Assembly: GCA_001972305.1 (NCBI GenBank)
Contig: BDDD01001675.1
Location: 140,160-204,159 of the forward strand
Source of the DNA: Cephalotus follicularis
Taxonomy: Eukaryota; Streptophyta; Magnoliopsida; Oxalidales; Cephalotaceae
Direction of reading: 5' to 3'
Length of the DNA: 64,000 nucleotides
Below are positions 53,080-63,761 of this stretch, piece by piece (the stretch's first letter is position 1; each line of letters opens with the position of its first letter). The position numbers were made by a program, and so were the translations under genes. The notes beneath the pieces are model-generated. The model was not told the origin of the DNA. It worked only from the letters and a program-made list of their open reading frames with translations, and did no database searches.

Positions 53080-53467
53080 CGCACCAGGTACAGTTTCGGG
53101 CTTTATTTATGTTGGTAACCGTAGGGCTAATGTTTTGTATGATACTGGATCGACCCACTCGGTTGTAGCGAGGTCTTTAGTTCGGCATCTTGGGATGTCT
53201 TCCCAGTTGCTTGATCCAGCTTTGGTTCTTTCGACCCCTACGGGTTCTTCTGCTGTAATATCTGAGTGCTTTTATGCTTGTCCTCTTGTTTTCGATGATC
53301 GGGTTCCTGATGCAGACCTTTTGCCTATCGATATGTATGACTTCGATATGATTTTGGGAATGAACTGGTTGGATCGACATCGGGCTACGATCGACTACTA
53401 TGCTCGAAGAGTTCTGTTTGGGGATGTGAATAGTCCTGAGTTTTTTTTTTCAGGGTTCACAGCCTAG
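53080..53467 (+). pseudogene. protease region of G4
   Basis: VLYDTGSTHSVVARSLVRHL carries the DTG active site of the retropepsin-like protease; ILGMNWLDRHRATIDYYARR is the usual end of this domain. It lies between the knuckle and RT. Part of a broken polyprotein. Confidence 0.85.
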
Positions 53468-53474
53468 GAAAGAA

Positions 53475-55712
53475 GTGAAAGTTATATCCGCTTTGAAAGC
53501 TTGGAAGTTGGTAGCTAAGGGCGCTGAAGGTTTCTTAGCTGTTGTGAAGGATGTCTCAAAGGTTGAGCCTCGCCTTGGAGACTATCCTGTGGTGCGAGAT
53601 TTTGCTGATGTGTTTCCGGAGGAGTTACCGGGTTTGCCACCGCAACGGGAAGGGGAGTTTACCATCGAACTCATTCCGCAAGCGGCACCTTACAGAATGG
53701 CACCGTTGGAACTGCAAAAGTTGAAGGAACAGTTACAAGAGCTGTTGGATCGGGGTTTCATTCGGCCAAGATTTTCACCGTGGGGTGCTCCGGTTCTTTT
53801 TGTAAATAAGAAAGACGGGTCTATGAGGTTATGCATAGACTACAGAGTGTTGAACCGAATCACTGTTCGGAATAAATACCCGCTACCTAGGATTGATGAC
53901 TTGTTTGATCAACTCCAAGGTGCTCGGTATTTCTCGAAGATCGATTTGAGATCGGGATATCAGCAGCTTCGAATAAAGGATAAAGATGTGCCTAAAACTG
54001 CTTTCCGTACTCGGTATGGGCATTATGAGTTTTTGGTGATGCCTTTCGGACTCACTAATGCATCAGCAGTTTTCATGGATTTGATGAATAGGATTTTTCA
54101 TGAGTACTTGGATCAGTTTGTTATTGTGTTCATAGATGACATTCTTGTATATTCCAAGTCGAAAGAAGAACATGAAGAACAGCTTCGCATTGTGTTGGGG
54201 ATTCTGAGGAAGAATCAGTTGTTCGCGAAGTTCCCGAAGTGTGAGTTATGGTTGGAACAGGTGGCGTTTTTGGGTCATGTGGTTACAGCAGAAGGTATTT
54301 GTGTGGATCCTGCTAAAGTTGAGGCTATTACTAAATGGCCGAGACATACCACAGTGACGGAGGTTAGAAGCTTCTTGGGTTTGGCTGGATATTATAGGCG
54401 TTTTGTGGAAGGCTTTTCCTCTATAGCCTTACCACTAACTCAGCTTATGAGGAAGGGAGCGAAGTTTGAATGGAATGAAGAGCGAGAAGCAAGCTTTGAG
54501 AAATTGAAGAATGGTCTTGTGTCGGCACCAATTCTTCGTTTACCATCTGGGTCAGGTGGATACCAGATATACATCGATGTTTCTAAGAAGGGTTTGGGAT
54601 GTGTTCTGATGCAGCACGGTCATGTGATAGCTTATGCTTCGAGACAGTTGAAGCCTTATGAAGTGAACTATCCTACACATGATCTCGAGTTGGCAGCGGT
54701 AGTGTTTGCATTGAAGATTTGGAGGCACTACTTGTATGGAGAGACTTGTGACGTCTTTACCGATCATAAGAGTCTCAAGTATATCTTTACACAGAAAGAG
54801 TTGAATATGCGTCAGAGAAGGTGGTTAGAACTTCTGAAGGACTATGATCTGAACATTCAGTACCATCCTGGTAAACCAAATGTGGTAGCTGATGCTCTAA
54901 GTCGGAAGAGTTCTGGGTGGGTAGCGGCTATGCTTACTCAGCTGCAGTTGATAGCAGATATCGAGCGGATGGATTTGCATCTATATGTTCGGGGTTCTGA
55001 TGGTTGTAATGTTGCGATGAATATTGAGCCTACTCTTGTATCACGGATTAAGACAGCTCAGAGTGACGATGGTGAGCTTTGGGCCTTAGTCCAGAATGTT
55101 GAAAAGGGTAAGCAATCAGAGTTCCGTGTGGATGAGCATGGTGTGATATGGCTGGGTAATCGGTTGTGTGTTCTGTCAGATTCTTCTATAAGAGATGCTG
55201 TTTTGTCAAAGGCACACAGTTCTCCAGTTTCTATACATCCGGGTTCTACGAAAATGTATACGGACTTGAAGAAGAACTTCTGGTGGAATGGAATGAAAAT
55301 GGATGTGGTGGAGTACGTTGGGAAATGTTTGATCTGTCAGCAGGTAAAGATTGAGCACCAATGTGCTAGTGGTTTGTTACAACCCTTGGAAGTTCCGGTT
55401 TGGAAATGGGAAAGTATATTGAAGGACTTTGTTACGGGTTTGCCAAGAACTTTCAAAAGAAATGATGCTATCTTGGTAGTAGTGGATCGATTGACGAAAT
55501 CGGCTCACTTCTTTGCTATCCAAGAAGACCTTTCGGTTGACCGTTTGGCTGAGGTGTTTCAGCAGGAGATTGTAAGACTGCATGGGACTCCGGTATCCAT
55601 TGTTTCGGATAGGGATCCTCGTTTCACATCGCAGTTTTGGAAAGGGTTTCAGAAAGCTTGGGGTACTAGGCTCTGTTACAGTACAGCTTTTCATCCACAG
55701 ACAGATGGGTAG
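53475..55712 (+). CDS. G4 pol open frame: RT, RNase H, integrase
   Basis: 745 codons open, the longest frame in the window. RT about residues 60-260: [70 protein letters not shown] and the catalytic [10 protein letters not shown] near 215-225. RNase H about 355-480: [41 protein letters not shown]. Integrase from about 585: [35 protein letters not shown] near 651, SDRDPRFTS near 711, HPQTDG at the end. Reverse transcription and insertion roles are those of the family. Part of a broken element. Confidence 0.92.
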   Translation: MKVISALKAWKLVAKGAEGFLAVVKDVSKVEPRLGDYPVVRDFADVFPEELPGLPPQREGEFTIELIPQAAPYRMAPLELQKLKEQLQELLDRGFIRPRFSPWGAPVLFVNKKDGSMRLCIDYRVLNRITVRNKYPLPRIDDLFDQLQGARYFSKIDLRSGYQQLRIKDKDVPKTAFRTRYGHYEFLVMPFGLTNASAVFMDLMNRIFHEYLDQFVIVFIDDILVYSKSKEEHEEQLRIVLGILRKNQLFAKFPKCELWLEQVAFLGHVVTAEGICVDPAKVEAITKWPRHTTVTEVRSFLGLAGYYRRFVEGFSSIALPLTQLMRKGAKFEWNEEREASFEKLKNGLVSAPILRLPSGSGGYQIYIDVSKKGLGCVLMQHGHVIAYASRQLKPYEVNYPTHDLELAAVVFALKIWRHYLYGETCDVFTDHKSLKYIFTQKELNMRQRRWLELLKDYDLNIQYHPGKPNVVADALSRKSSGWVAAMLTQLQLIADIERMDLHLYVRGSDGCNVAMNIEPTLVSRIKTAQSDDGELWALVQNVEKGKQSEFRVDEHGVIWLGNRLCVLSDSSIRDAVLSKAHSSPVSIHPGSTKMYTDLKKNFWWNGMKMDVVEYVGKCLICQQVKIEHQCASGLLQPLEVPVWKWESILKDFVTGLPRTFKRNDAILVVVDRLTKSAHFFAIQEDLSVDRLAEVFQQEIVRLHGTPVSIVSDRDPRFTSQFWKGFQKAWGTRLCYSTAFHPQTDG

Positions 55713-55742
55713 ACTGAGAGAACCATCCAGACCTTAGAAGAT

Positions 55743-56460
55743 ATGTTGAGGTCTTTTGCTTTGGAGTGGACTGGGAGCTGGGATGAGTATTTGAGCTTGG
55801 TGGAGTTTGCCTACAATAACAGTTGGCATGCTAGTATCGGTATTGCTCCGTTTGAAGCTCTGTATGGGAGGAAATGCCGTGCTCCGACATGTTGGGAGGA
55901 GGTTGGAGAGCGAGTTATCGAGGGACCCGAGCTAGTGCAGATCACTACGGAGAAAGTGGCAATAGCAAGGGAGAGATTGAAAGCAGCTCAATCTCGACAG
56001 AAGAGTTATGCGGACAGACATCGGAGGGACTTGAAGTTCAAGGTGGGCGAACATGTGTTCTTCAACGTTTCACCTTGGAAAGGAGTCCGACATTTTGGGC
56101 TGAAAGGAAAGTTGAGTCCGTGGTTTATCAGGCCTTTCGAAGTTCTGGAGATGATAGGCGCGGTTGCTTATCAGTTAGCTTTGCCTCCGCAGTTAGCACA
56201 TGTCCATAATGTGTTCCACGTATCTTTGCTGAGGGGCTATCAGTATCATCCCCTATATGTGGTTCACTATCCGTTGGACAACATTCGATAGGATCTATCT
56301 TGTGACGAGGAGGCCGAGGCTATTCTGGATTGACAGGAACGGGTGACACGTAGCAAGACCCTTTCTTTTGTGAAAGTGCTATGGAGGAATCATCCCGAAC
56401 GTGAAGCTACTTGGGAGCTTGAGGAGCATATTCGGGAGCGTTATCCGCACTTGTTTGTTT
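55743..56460 (+). pseudogene. G4 integrase C-terminus with chromodomain-like tail
   Basis: [92 protein letters not shown], then a tail ending WELEEHIRERYPHLF, equal to G2. It runs to 26 bp before the FTTCGGGACG-type spacer and the polypurine tract. Broken. Confidence 0.88.
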
Positions 56461-56500
56461 GAGGTATGTTTGTGTTTGTGATTTCGGGACGAAATCTTCT

Positions 56501-56516
56501 TTTTAGGGGGGGTGGA
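56501..56516 (+). other. polypurine tract of G4
   Basis: TTTTAGGGGGGGTGGA directly before TGTAATACCC. Confidence 0.9.
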
Positions 56517-59248
56517 TGTAATACCCAGCTCGTTCGTAAATATATTTTACGGAATTTATATGTGTTTTCGGGCTTTTAATTTTGTTTAATTTTAAAAGTC
56601 CGGTTGCCCTACGATTTGGGTTTATGTGAATTGAGCTGACTGATACCAGTCCGAAATTTTGGGTATGTTGTGCTATGTTGGGTTTGGATTTTACTTATTT
56701 TATTATAATCCCAAAATAATTTTATTAAAAACAAAATATCATTCTTTTATTTTAAAATTCCTTAATTCTTTTTATTATTAATACTTTATTTTCCTTTTTC
56801 CTATTTTATCATTTTCTCCTACTTTCCTCCCATCTTCTTCCTTCTTTCCAGCAAATCTTTCTTCCCACCATCTAATTCACATGCTAAATCCTTCCTTTTC
56901 CCATTTCAAAATCCAGAAAAGTCTCCTTTCTTCCTCTTTTGTCAAATCATGTCTCCTCCTTTCTCCTTTATTGAATGCCTTTGTCATTTTATATGATACC
57001 TCATCCTTCTTGCAAGCCACAGCCGAATCTGCCCTGTTAGTGTGCAATAATCTGCTGTGCAATTGTTTCCTTAAATCTATAGAGGTAATCTCAATCCTTG
57101 GTAGTTTCTTTTGGGTTAAATTCACTTGGTTTATTGTACATGTGTAAGCTTGTTCTTATTTTGTATTCTTTGGCCCCTGTTCTGTATGCAGCCGATTTTT
57201 GATACTGTTATAGTGGTATTCCTACTATTTTCTGGGTTCTCTAATATCGTTACAAGTTAGCAAATTCGTTTTCCCCAGTGACAATCTCGTTCTAATGGCT
57301 TACTTTGAGTTTTTGTGCTCTTGGTGTCTTGGGGTCTTTAATTCCTGTCTAAATGTGTTGTCATTGTGTTAGTGATATTGCAAACACGTTTTATACTCAT
57401 ATATGTGTCACAAACTTGTTTTATAACATCTATAATCGATTAGAGACAGAATCTGGACATATACATCCATTGTCTTTTTGCTTCCTTTTGAAAGATAAAT
57501 CACTGTCAGGTTGTTTCCTTGTCAAATATATGTTTCTAAGTCACCTACAAGTCATATATGATCATATGTCTATGTCCATATGCCTCTAGTTTGTTGTAGA
57601 AGCCATTTGAACCATTTTCAATAGCAAATCATCGAATTTCCAACTGTTCTGTCGCCCAGAACAGTCGGCTATCTCTGTAGACAGTCGGCTGGAATGGTTG
57701 TGTAGACGACTGCCACATGAATGCAGTCGACTGCCTTGGTTGTGTAGTCAACTGGAGGGATGAACACAGTTAACTGCCTGCACTTTTAATTGTGTAGTTG
57801 ACTGGACCATATGAATAGTCGACTGCCAAGCCTCCCTAGTCGACTGGAGCCCTGTTTTAGTCGACTGTTTTGCCCTGGAATGTGCTGTTTTCAACTGTTT
57901 TGATTCGTTTGATCCCCGAATCGATCCAAATCTTTTTCAAACACTGTTAAGAGTCTGTTTAATGCTTCCGATGTGTCTTAGACTCTTACACGTATGATTT
58001 TGAATGCCTTTTAGATTGTATACTTCAAATGAGAAATTGTTTTGATCGCCTACTCGTAAGTACTTTGTAAGCACATAATGTACGGATTTTCTGTTCCTTG
58101 GCTATCTGACATTCGAATTGAAACTGTTTTGCTAAGCATCTTCGTTTATGAAATCAACGATGTTTCATGATTTTGATACATTTTGAATTTAAAGTTGGTT
58201 TGACATTTAATTTATTCCGACTTTGTCTATACGATATGTTATGGTACGATATATTAGGATACGATATGTTATGATACGATATGTTATAATACCATTGTGA
58301 GCGGTTTTTGAATATGTTGTATGAAAACATATTTATGTGATTTAAGTTGATTTTGATAAATCAATTATTTTTGAATTAAATACTGAGTATTGTACCCACC
58401 TATGGGGCGTATCCATAGGCACGTCGTGGGCGTGGCACGGGGACGTGACACTTCCGTAGCAGCGTGATTAGACTACGGCGTCTCTGAGTGTATGAACAGA
58501 TCCCATGATGTGGATTTGTGGATCCGCTATGTATGATAGAGGCGTATGAATCGATTCTAGTTTATGTGATCTGAGGTGAATTCAGATATATGGTCCGAGG
58601 TGTGATCGTATATGTGTATGTGAGAATTGACTTCTGTAGTGCCGTACACTTCAATTCTAGTGGGCATGTGGAATTAGCGCCTCCCTTGCCAAAATTTATG
58701 ATATGTGATATGAATATGGCTCAGTATGTTTTGTGAACTATGATTTATAACGTTCCGTAATTGTTTCGAAAAATGTGCAATTGTCATTTGAATGTGATTA
58801 AACTATTTTATCTGTTAAAGATTTCTGTTACGTTATTATTGGATTATTAACCTTTTTAAATTACCGTTTACTATTTCATTTTCCTTATCCGTACTGAGGT
58901 TTGCTCAGCCGCGTTTTTGTTTCCATGCAGCAGGTTTTCAGGAGCAGCGGGGGAAAGTGTGATTGAGTGATGACGACCCTATGTGTTGGGTCCTTAGGAG
59001 AGTGATCCTTATGTTATGTTTAGTGGTCAGAAACATGGATTATTATGTTTTATGTTTTATGTTTTAAATTGGAACTGATTTATGTTTTGAATTTTCCGCA
59101 ACTACTTAATGTGTTAGATGGTTAAGCATTATTGTTTTGATAAGATTGCCACGCTTTGGCTATTATTGACTAATAAAGCGAACTTATGATTTGTTAAGTT
59201 ATGTATGATATGACCCTGTGATGACTCCCATCGTCCGAGGGTGTTACA
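56517..59248 (+). repeat. 3' LTR of G4
   Basis: TGTAATACCCAGCTCG to GTCCGAGGGTGTTACA, 2732 bp. A pyrimidine-rich tract (56750-57010) precedes the donor-like AGAGGTAATCTC (57080); the CAGTCGACTG-type block is at 57660-57870; the stem-loop module at 58399-58480; CTGAGGTTTGCTCAG, a 5-bp hairpin, near 58893. Confidence 0.93.
57660..57870 (+). repeat. CAGTCGACTG-type motif block in the G4 3' LTR
   Basis: About eleven copies or variants (CAGTCGGCTA, CAGTCGGCTG, TAGACGACTG, CAGTCGACTG, TAGTCAACTG, CAGTTAACTG, TAGTTGACTG). The extra CAGTTAACTG unit near 57765 is absent from the 5' LTR. Confidence 0.88.
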
Positions 59249-59252
59249 CATT

Positions 59253-61065
59253 GCCTTGGTCAGCAGATCTGTTGTGTTCTCCGCTGAGGAGACCCTCTCA
59301 AGCTGTATATCTCCCCTACCAATAATCTCTCAGATCAAATGATAGCGCCGCTCGATGTGTTTGGATCGCTGGTGAGACAGTGGTTCCTTGGCTTGTGCTA
59401 CAGCCCCATTATTATCACAGTATATCATAACTGGACTAATAATGGATGGAACAACTCCTAGTTTAGTAATGAACTTGCGCATCCATACACCCTCCTTGGC
59501 GGCATCTGAGGCTGCTATGTACTTGGCTTCTGTGGTAGAATCTACAATAGTCCCTTGCTTTGAACTGCACCAGCTCACAGCTCCACCATTAAGTACAAAA
59601 ACGTACCCAGAGACATATTTGTGATCATCCGGATCACTATCAAAACTGGAGTCTGTGAAGCCCTCCAATTTCAGCTCACTATCTTTTCCATAGATCAAGA
59701 ACATGTCCTGAGTCCTTCTAAGGTACTTCAGGATTCCCTTGACCACTTCCCAGTGCTTCTCACTGGGATCAGACTTAAAACGACTTGCCATACCCAGGGC
59801 AAGGGCGACATCAGGCCCAGTACATAACATGGCATACATGATCGACCCTACTACTGAAGCATAAGGTATCTGACTCATGTGTGCTCTCTCTTCAGATGTC
59901 TGAGGAGACATTTTTCGAGAAAGATGAATTCCTTCACCTATTGGCAATAGGTCTCTCTTGGAATTCTCCATGCTAAACCTTTTCAGCACCTTGCTGATGT
60001 ACTGGCTTTGGGAAAGCCCGAGCAACCTGTTGGATCTATCCCTGAAGATCCTAATACCCAGTATATAGGTGGCTTCTCCCAAATCTTTAATGGAAAAATT
60101 CTTAGTGAGCTATATTTTTGCAGACTACAACATCCGTACATCATTCCCAATGAGTAGGATATCATCTACATATAGCACTAAGAAAGTGATACTAGGATCC
60201 TCTTGCTTTCGATAAACACATGGCTCATCTACATTTTTAATGAAGTCAAAAGCTTTGACTGCTTCATCAAACAGATCAAATGATAGCGCCGCTCGATGTG
60301 TTTGGATCGCTGGTGAGACTGTGGTTCCTTGGCTTGTGCTACAGCCCCATTATTATCACAGTATATCATAACTGGACTAATAATGGATGGAACAACTCCT
60401 AGTTTAGTAATGAACTTGCGCATCCATACACCCTCCTTGGCGGCATCTGAGGCTGCTATGTACTTGGCTTCTGTGGTAGAATCTACAATAGTCCCTTGCT
60501 TTGAACTGCACCAGCTCACAGCTCCACCATTAAGTACAAAAACGTACCCAGAGACATATTTGTGATCATCCGGATCACTATCAAAACTGGAGTCTGTGAA
60601 GCCCTCCAATTTCAGCTCACTATCTTTTCCATAGATCAAGAACATGTCCTGAGTCCTTCTAAGGTACTTCAGGATTCCCTTGACCACTTCCCAGTGCTTC
60701 TCACTGGGATCAGACTTAAAACGACTTGCCATACCCAGGGCAAGGGCGACATCAGGCCCAGTACATAACATGGCATACATGATCGACCCTACTACTGAAG
60801 CATAAGGTATCTGACTCATGTGTGCTCTCTCTTCAGATGTCTGAGGAGACATTTTTCGAGAAAGATGAATTCCTTCACCTATTGGCAATAGGTCTCTCTT
60901 GGAATTCTCCATGCTAAACCTTTTCAGCACCTTGCTGATGTACTGGCTTTGGGAAAGCCCGAGCAACCTGTTGGATCTATCCCTGAAGATCCTAATACCC
61001 AGTATATAGGTGGCTTCTCCCAAATCTTTAATGGAAAAATTCTTAGTGAGCTATATTTTTGCAGA
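59253..61065 (-). pseudogene. copia B RNase H and RT end, present twice in tandem
   Basis: Each copy reads MGEATYILGIRIFRDRSNRL, SQSQYISKVLKRFSMENSKR, YASVVGSIMYAMLCTGPDVA, LEGFTDSSFDSDPDDHKYVS, STTEAKYIAASDAAKEGVWM, YCDNNGAVAQAKEP and RSKHIERRYHLI. This is the end of RT followed by RNase H. The second copy is the same at almost every residue because of the 941-bp duplication. Toward 59253 the RNase H end runs up to the G4 LTR. Confidence 0.9.
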
Positions 61066-61212
61066 CTACAACATCCGTACATCATTCCCAATGAGTAGGA
61101 TATCATCTACATATAGCACTAAGAAAGTGATACTAGGATCCTCTTGCTTTCGATAAACACATGGCTCATCTACATTTTTAATGAAGTCAAAAGCTTTGAC
61201 TGCTTCATCAAA
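59331..61212. repeat. 941-bp direct tandem duplication in copia B
   Basis: 59331-60271 and 60272-61212 begin CAGATCAAATGATAGCGCCG and end GCTTCATCAAA. The only difference noticed is one base (GAGACAGTGG against GAGACTGTGG). A six-base match, ATCAAA, is present at both breakpoints. Confidence 0.95.
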
Positions 61213-62130
61213 ACGTAGATTCCAGCTACGAGACGCTTGCTTTAGTCCATAGATGGACCGTTCGAGCTTGCACACCATGTGCGGGTGCTTGGAAGATGTA
61301 AACCCCTCGGGTTGGGACATATAAATATCCTCTTCAAGATGCCCATTTAAAAATGCCGTCTTGACATCTATTTGCCATATCTCATAATCATAATGAGCGG
61401 CAATAGAAAGCAAAATCCTAATGGATTTAAGCATGGCGACAGGTGAGAAAGTCTCAGTATAGTCGACTCCATGTCGTTGCCTATACCCTTTCGCCACTAA
61501 TCGAGCTTTATAAGTCTCGATTTTTCCATCTGAATTCATCTTCTTCTTGAAGATCAATTTGCAGCCAATAGGCACTATGCTTTCGGGTGCTTCAACCAAA
61601 TTCCATACTTGGTTGGAGTACATGGAATCCATTTCAGATTTCATGGCTCCCAGCCATGCTTCAGATTCAATGCCTTGCACTGCCTCTAAATAGCTGGCAG
61701 GCTCGTCATCTTCAATGACGTTTATCTCATCAGTACCATAAATGAGGAAACCATACCTCTCAGGTTCTAATTGGATTCTGCCTGATCTCCTCAAAGAAGC
61801 TCTGCCTAACTGAGAACTATTCTCAGTCTGAGATCCAATCTCAACTGTGTCTGTTGAAGGTCTAACCTCTAACTCCTCCATCTCCTGTGTGGTTTCTACC
61901 TGTGGCAACTCCTTGAGTTCCACCTTACTCCCACTGTTTCCTTCAAGAAGGTATTCCTTCTCCAGGAACACAGCATTACGTGAAAAAAATATCTGTTGTT
62001 CGCTAGGGTGGTAGAAATAGTATCCTTTAGTCTCTTTAGGACACCCCACAAACCTGCAACGGTCCGACCGCACTTCCAGCTTATTTGCGTCAAGCCTCTT
62101 GACATAAGCAGGACAACCCCAAACCTTCAA
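61066..62130 (-). pseudogene. copia B RT
   Basis: 354-codon stretch: KVWGCPAYVKRLDANKLEVR and GCPKETKGYYFYHPSEQQIF are the integrase end; then SEAWLGAMKSEMDSMYSNQV, RLVAKGYRQRHGVDYTETFS, IWQIDVKTAFLNGHLEEDIY, SIYGLKQASRSWNLRFDEAV and FLVLYVDDILLIGND with the YVDD catalytic motif. The RT role is that of the family. Fossil element. Confidence 0.9.
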
Positions 62131-63070
62131 GTGGCTCAGGCTGGGTATCCTCCCTGACCATACCTAGTATGGGGTAGAAGGCACAGATTTTGAAGGAATC
62201 TGATTCAAGATATAAGCAGCTGTATCTAGGGCATAACCCCAGAGATAGGTAGGAAGGTCAGCAAAAGACATCATGGATCGAAACATGTCTAACAAAGTCC
62301 GATTCCTCCTTTCGGATACACCGTTATGCTGTGGTGTTCCAAGAGGAGTCCACTGAGACAGAATTCCGTTATCTCTAAGATAACCTAGGAATTCTGCTGA
62401 CAGGTATTCTCCACCTCGGTCCGACCGAAGTATTTTAATGATTTTACCTATTTGTTTTTCTACTTCAAGTCTGAACTCCTTAAATTTCTCAAGGATTCTG
62501 ACTTGTGTTTCATCAGATACACATAACCATACCTAGATAAATTGTCGATAAAAGTTATGAAGTAGATATAACCACCTCGTGCACTGACTGACATAGGACC
62601 ACATACGTCAGTATGGATTAACCCAGTAAGTCCATAGCCCTTTCTCCTTGACAAGAGAAGGGTGATTTGGTCATCTTTCCCAATAAACATGATTCACAAG
62701 TTGGATAGGACTCTAAGTCCTAGATATCGAGGAGATCATCCTTAACCAACTGTGATAGTCTAGCATCACTAAGATGACCAAGTCTACAGTGCCAAGTATA
62801 GGTTTTATTTAACTCAGTTTCTCTTTGTCTTTTCATATTGTTACTTTGCTCAATGGACAAGATATTTGTATGTGAAGTATTTAAAACATATAATCCATTG
62901 TCAATAATACCATTACCAACATAAACTTTGTTTGAATATATAAGACATCCAATGTCTTGGAACCTAAGCTCCAAGCCCAAACTACATAAGTGAGAAACAC
63001 TCACACTGTTCCGAACAATATTCATAACAAAATAATAAGGATCCAATGTGAAAATAAAATTATTACACAA
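62131..63070 (-). pseudogene. copia B integrase core and gag-pre-integrase, left copy
   Basis: Minus-strand segments: [40 protein letters not shown] (integrase core start), and toward 62131 the later core ([20 protein letters not shown] pattern). Rightward: TYTWHCRLGHLSDARLSQLV and YFVMNIVRNSVSVSHLCSLG, the gag-pre-integrase domain. Broken. Confidence 0.85.
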
Positions 63071-63761
63071 ACTAATATCATAAACACCAACAACGAAGTA
63101 TTTTAATGATTTTACCTATTTGTTTTTCTACTTCAAGTCTGAACTCCTTAAATTTCTCAAGGATTCTGACTTGTGTTTCATCAGATACACATAACCATAC
63201 CTAGATAAATTGTCGATAAAAGTTATGAAGTAGATATAACCACCTCGTGCACTGACTGACATAGGACCACATACGTCAGTATGGATTAACCCAGTAAGTC
63301 CATAGCCCTTTCTCCTTGACAAGAGAAGGGTGATTTGGTCATCTTTCCCAATAAACATGATTCACAAGTTGGATAGGACTCTAAGTCCTAGATATCGAGG
63401 AGATCATCCTTAACCAACTGTGATAGTCTAGCATCACTAAGATGACCAAGTCTACAGTGCCAAGTATAGGTTTTATTTAACTCAGTTTCTCTTTGTCTTT
63501 TCATATTGTTACTTTGCTCAATGGACAAGATATTTGTATGTGAAGTATTTAAAACATATAATCCATTGTCAATAATACCATTACCAACATAAACTTTGTT
63601 TGAATATATAAGACATCCAATGTCTTGGAACCTAAGCTCCAAGCCCAAACTACATAAGTGAGAAACACTCACACTGTTCCGAACAATATTCATAACAAAA
63701 TAATAAGGATCCAATGTGAAAATAAAATTATTACACAAACTAATATCATAAACACCAACAA
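62426..63761. repeat. 668-bp direct tandem duplication in copia B
   Basis: 62426-63093 and 63094-63761 begin CGAAGTATTTTAATGATTTT and end AAACACCAACAA; no difference was noticed on reading. The duplicated part covers the start of the integrase core and the gag-pre-integrase domain. Confidence 0.95.

Larger units (their letters stand above)
49632..59248 (+). mobile_element. Ty3/gypsy element G4 (Tekay-like), most complete in the window
   Basis: 5' LTR (from 49632, start not seen), primer site 51845, gag, zinc knuckle, protease, RT, RNase H, integrase with chromodomain-like tail, polypurine tract, 3' LTR to 59248. The two LTRs differ at about 16 of 340 compared sites by eye (about 4-5%), suggesting roughly 1-2 million years at the usual plant LTR rate. 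It has several breaks. Right of 59248 lies copia B RNase H sequence, so it was inserted in or next to that element; no target duplication could be shown because the left LTR start is missing. Confidence 0.9.

Noticed and set aside
59388-60768. Plus-strand open frames of 68-78 codons, each present twice
   Set aside because: Antisense shadows of copia B RT/RNase H, doubled by the tandem duplication.
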